The notes beneath the pieces are model-generated. The model had not been told where the DNA came from, did no database searches, and saw nothing but the letters and a program-made list of their open reading frames with translations. A program made the position numbers and the translations under genes. This document shows, piece by piece, positions 44,538 to 44,854 of a stretch of 44,854 nt of DNA (position 1 is its first letter; every line of letters begins with the position of its first letter). This DNA comes from a virus: IMG/VR virus record IMGVR_UViG_3300037847_004699, positions 1 through 44,854 of that record, one strand, 5' to 3'.

Positions 44538-44854
44538 GCGAGATTTTAACTACTGCGCAAGTGTTGCGTCATGTTGCGGATAATCTGGATGCTGGGCGTG
44601 AGGATGGCTACGGATTGCAAATGCACGGCTGCAGCGGATGGATTAATTTGCTTTGCCCTCTAGCTGCAATTAGGAATGGGCATAAACTGCGCCTTAAACC
44701 CCGCACCCGCATGATGAACGGCTTTGAGGTGCCGGCGCCGCTGGATCATGAGCCAGAGTCAAGGCTGAGGTATTGGACGATCGAGGCCACTAGCAAAGAT
44801 GGAGTAATAGATGTTCCATGGTTTGCTGACGCTGATGATCAACGAGTACTAAGA
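44534..44854 (+). CDS. 5' part of small hypothetical phage protein spanning the joint
   Basis: ATG at 44534 (ATGA overlap), open to the window end and continued in frame at bases 99-180. The N-end SEILTTAQVLRHVADNLDAGREDGYGLQMHG and the phrase RTRMMNGFEVPAPL are typical of a family of small phage proteins with a conserved MNGFxVPAP core and unknown function. The frame continuity (codon 75 falls on the repeated gagtca) proves the ends join. Confidence 0.75.
   Translation, partial: MSEILTTAQVLRHVADNLDAGREDGYGLQMHGCSGWINLLCPLAAIRNGHKLRLKPRTRMMNGFEVPAPLDHEPESRLRYWTIEATSKDGVIDVPWFADADDQRVLR
44756..44853. repeat. Right copy of terminal direct repeat
   Basis: Identical to 1-98; see there. It ends one base before the window end, where the sequence differs. 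Confidence 0.9.

Noticed and set aside
1-44854. Lysogeny functions (integrase, CI-like repressor, att site)
   Set aside because: No recombinase signature or repressor-operator arrangement found on either strand; the terminal repeat is explained by circularity.
1-44854. CRISPR array, insertion sequence or diversity-generating retroelement
   Set aside because: No regularly spaced repeats, no transposase and no reverse transcriptase frame were seen.

Overview
The window is an essentially complete tailed-phage genome of the siphovirus type, about 44.75 kb unique. Its first 98 bases recur at the end (44756-44853) and one gene reads in frame across the joint, so the molecule is circular or circularly permuted. 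The host is probably a Gram-negative, likely gammaproteobacterial, species: there is an inner-membrane/outer-membrane spanin pair, lipoprotein signals and host-type sigma70 promoters. I see no integrase, CI-like repressor, excisionase or tRNA, so a virulent lifestyle is the simplest reading. There is also no DNA or RNA polymerase, so replication and transcription should lean on the host.

Layout. 1-3070 (+): small proteins, spanins, small membrane proteins, a DUF5675/L,D-transpeptidase-like protein and an orphan DNA methyltransferase, i.e. a lysis/accessory block. 3101-6182 (+): capsid genes (prohead protease fused to a scaffold, cement protein, major capsid). 6225-11454 (+): an unusual run of fibre- and LamG-like genes plus a transglutaminase-like lipoprotein, inside the head module. 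11451-12669: membrane/coiled-coil proteins on + and a three-gene antisense pocket on -, facing away from each other from overlapping promoters. 12669-22291 (+): connector, head closure, tail completion, tail tube, chaperone, tape measure and tip genes, ending in a gpJ-like hub. 22330-24390 (+): a beta-helix tailspike. 24471-33237 (-): the early operon with YqaJ exonuclease, RecT annealing protein, VRR-NUC nuclease, SSB, YopX, an SF2 helicase, a DnaB-N/RepA-like ATPase and many small overlapping genes. 33238-33639: a gene-free AT-rich control region with repeats, a strong promoter and a long dyad. 33640-42965 (+): small and large terminase, accessory genes including a T5 A1-like metallophosphoesterase, portal and MuF. 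42966-44047: a largely noncoding, strongly structured stretch holding two small unknown genes. 44050-end: more small genes, closing the circle.

The genes form a divergent early (-) and late (+) plan around 33.24-33.64 kb. Late genes are chained by 1-14 base start/stop overlaps and separated by a few terminator-promoter junctions. The features most worth following up are the structured-RNA cassette at 42953-44047, the related-looking dyad over a promoter at 33431-33542, a LamG gene bracketed by a 16-base direct repeat, and a pair of near-identical terminator/promoter modules ahead of the portal and protease genes.
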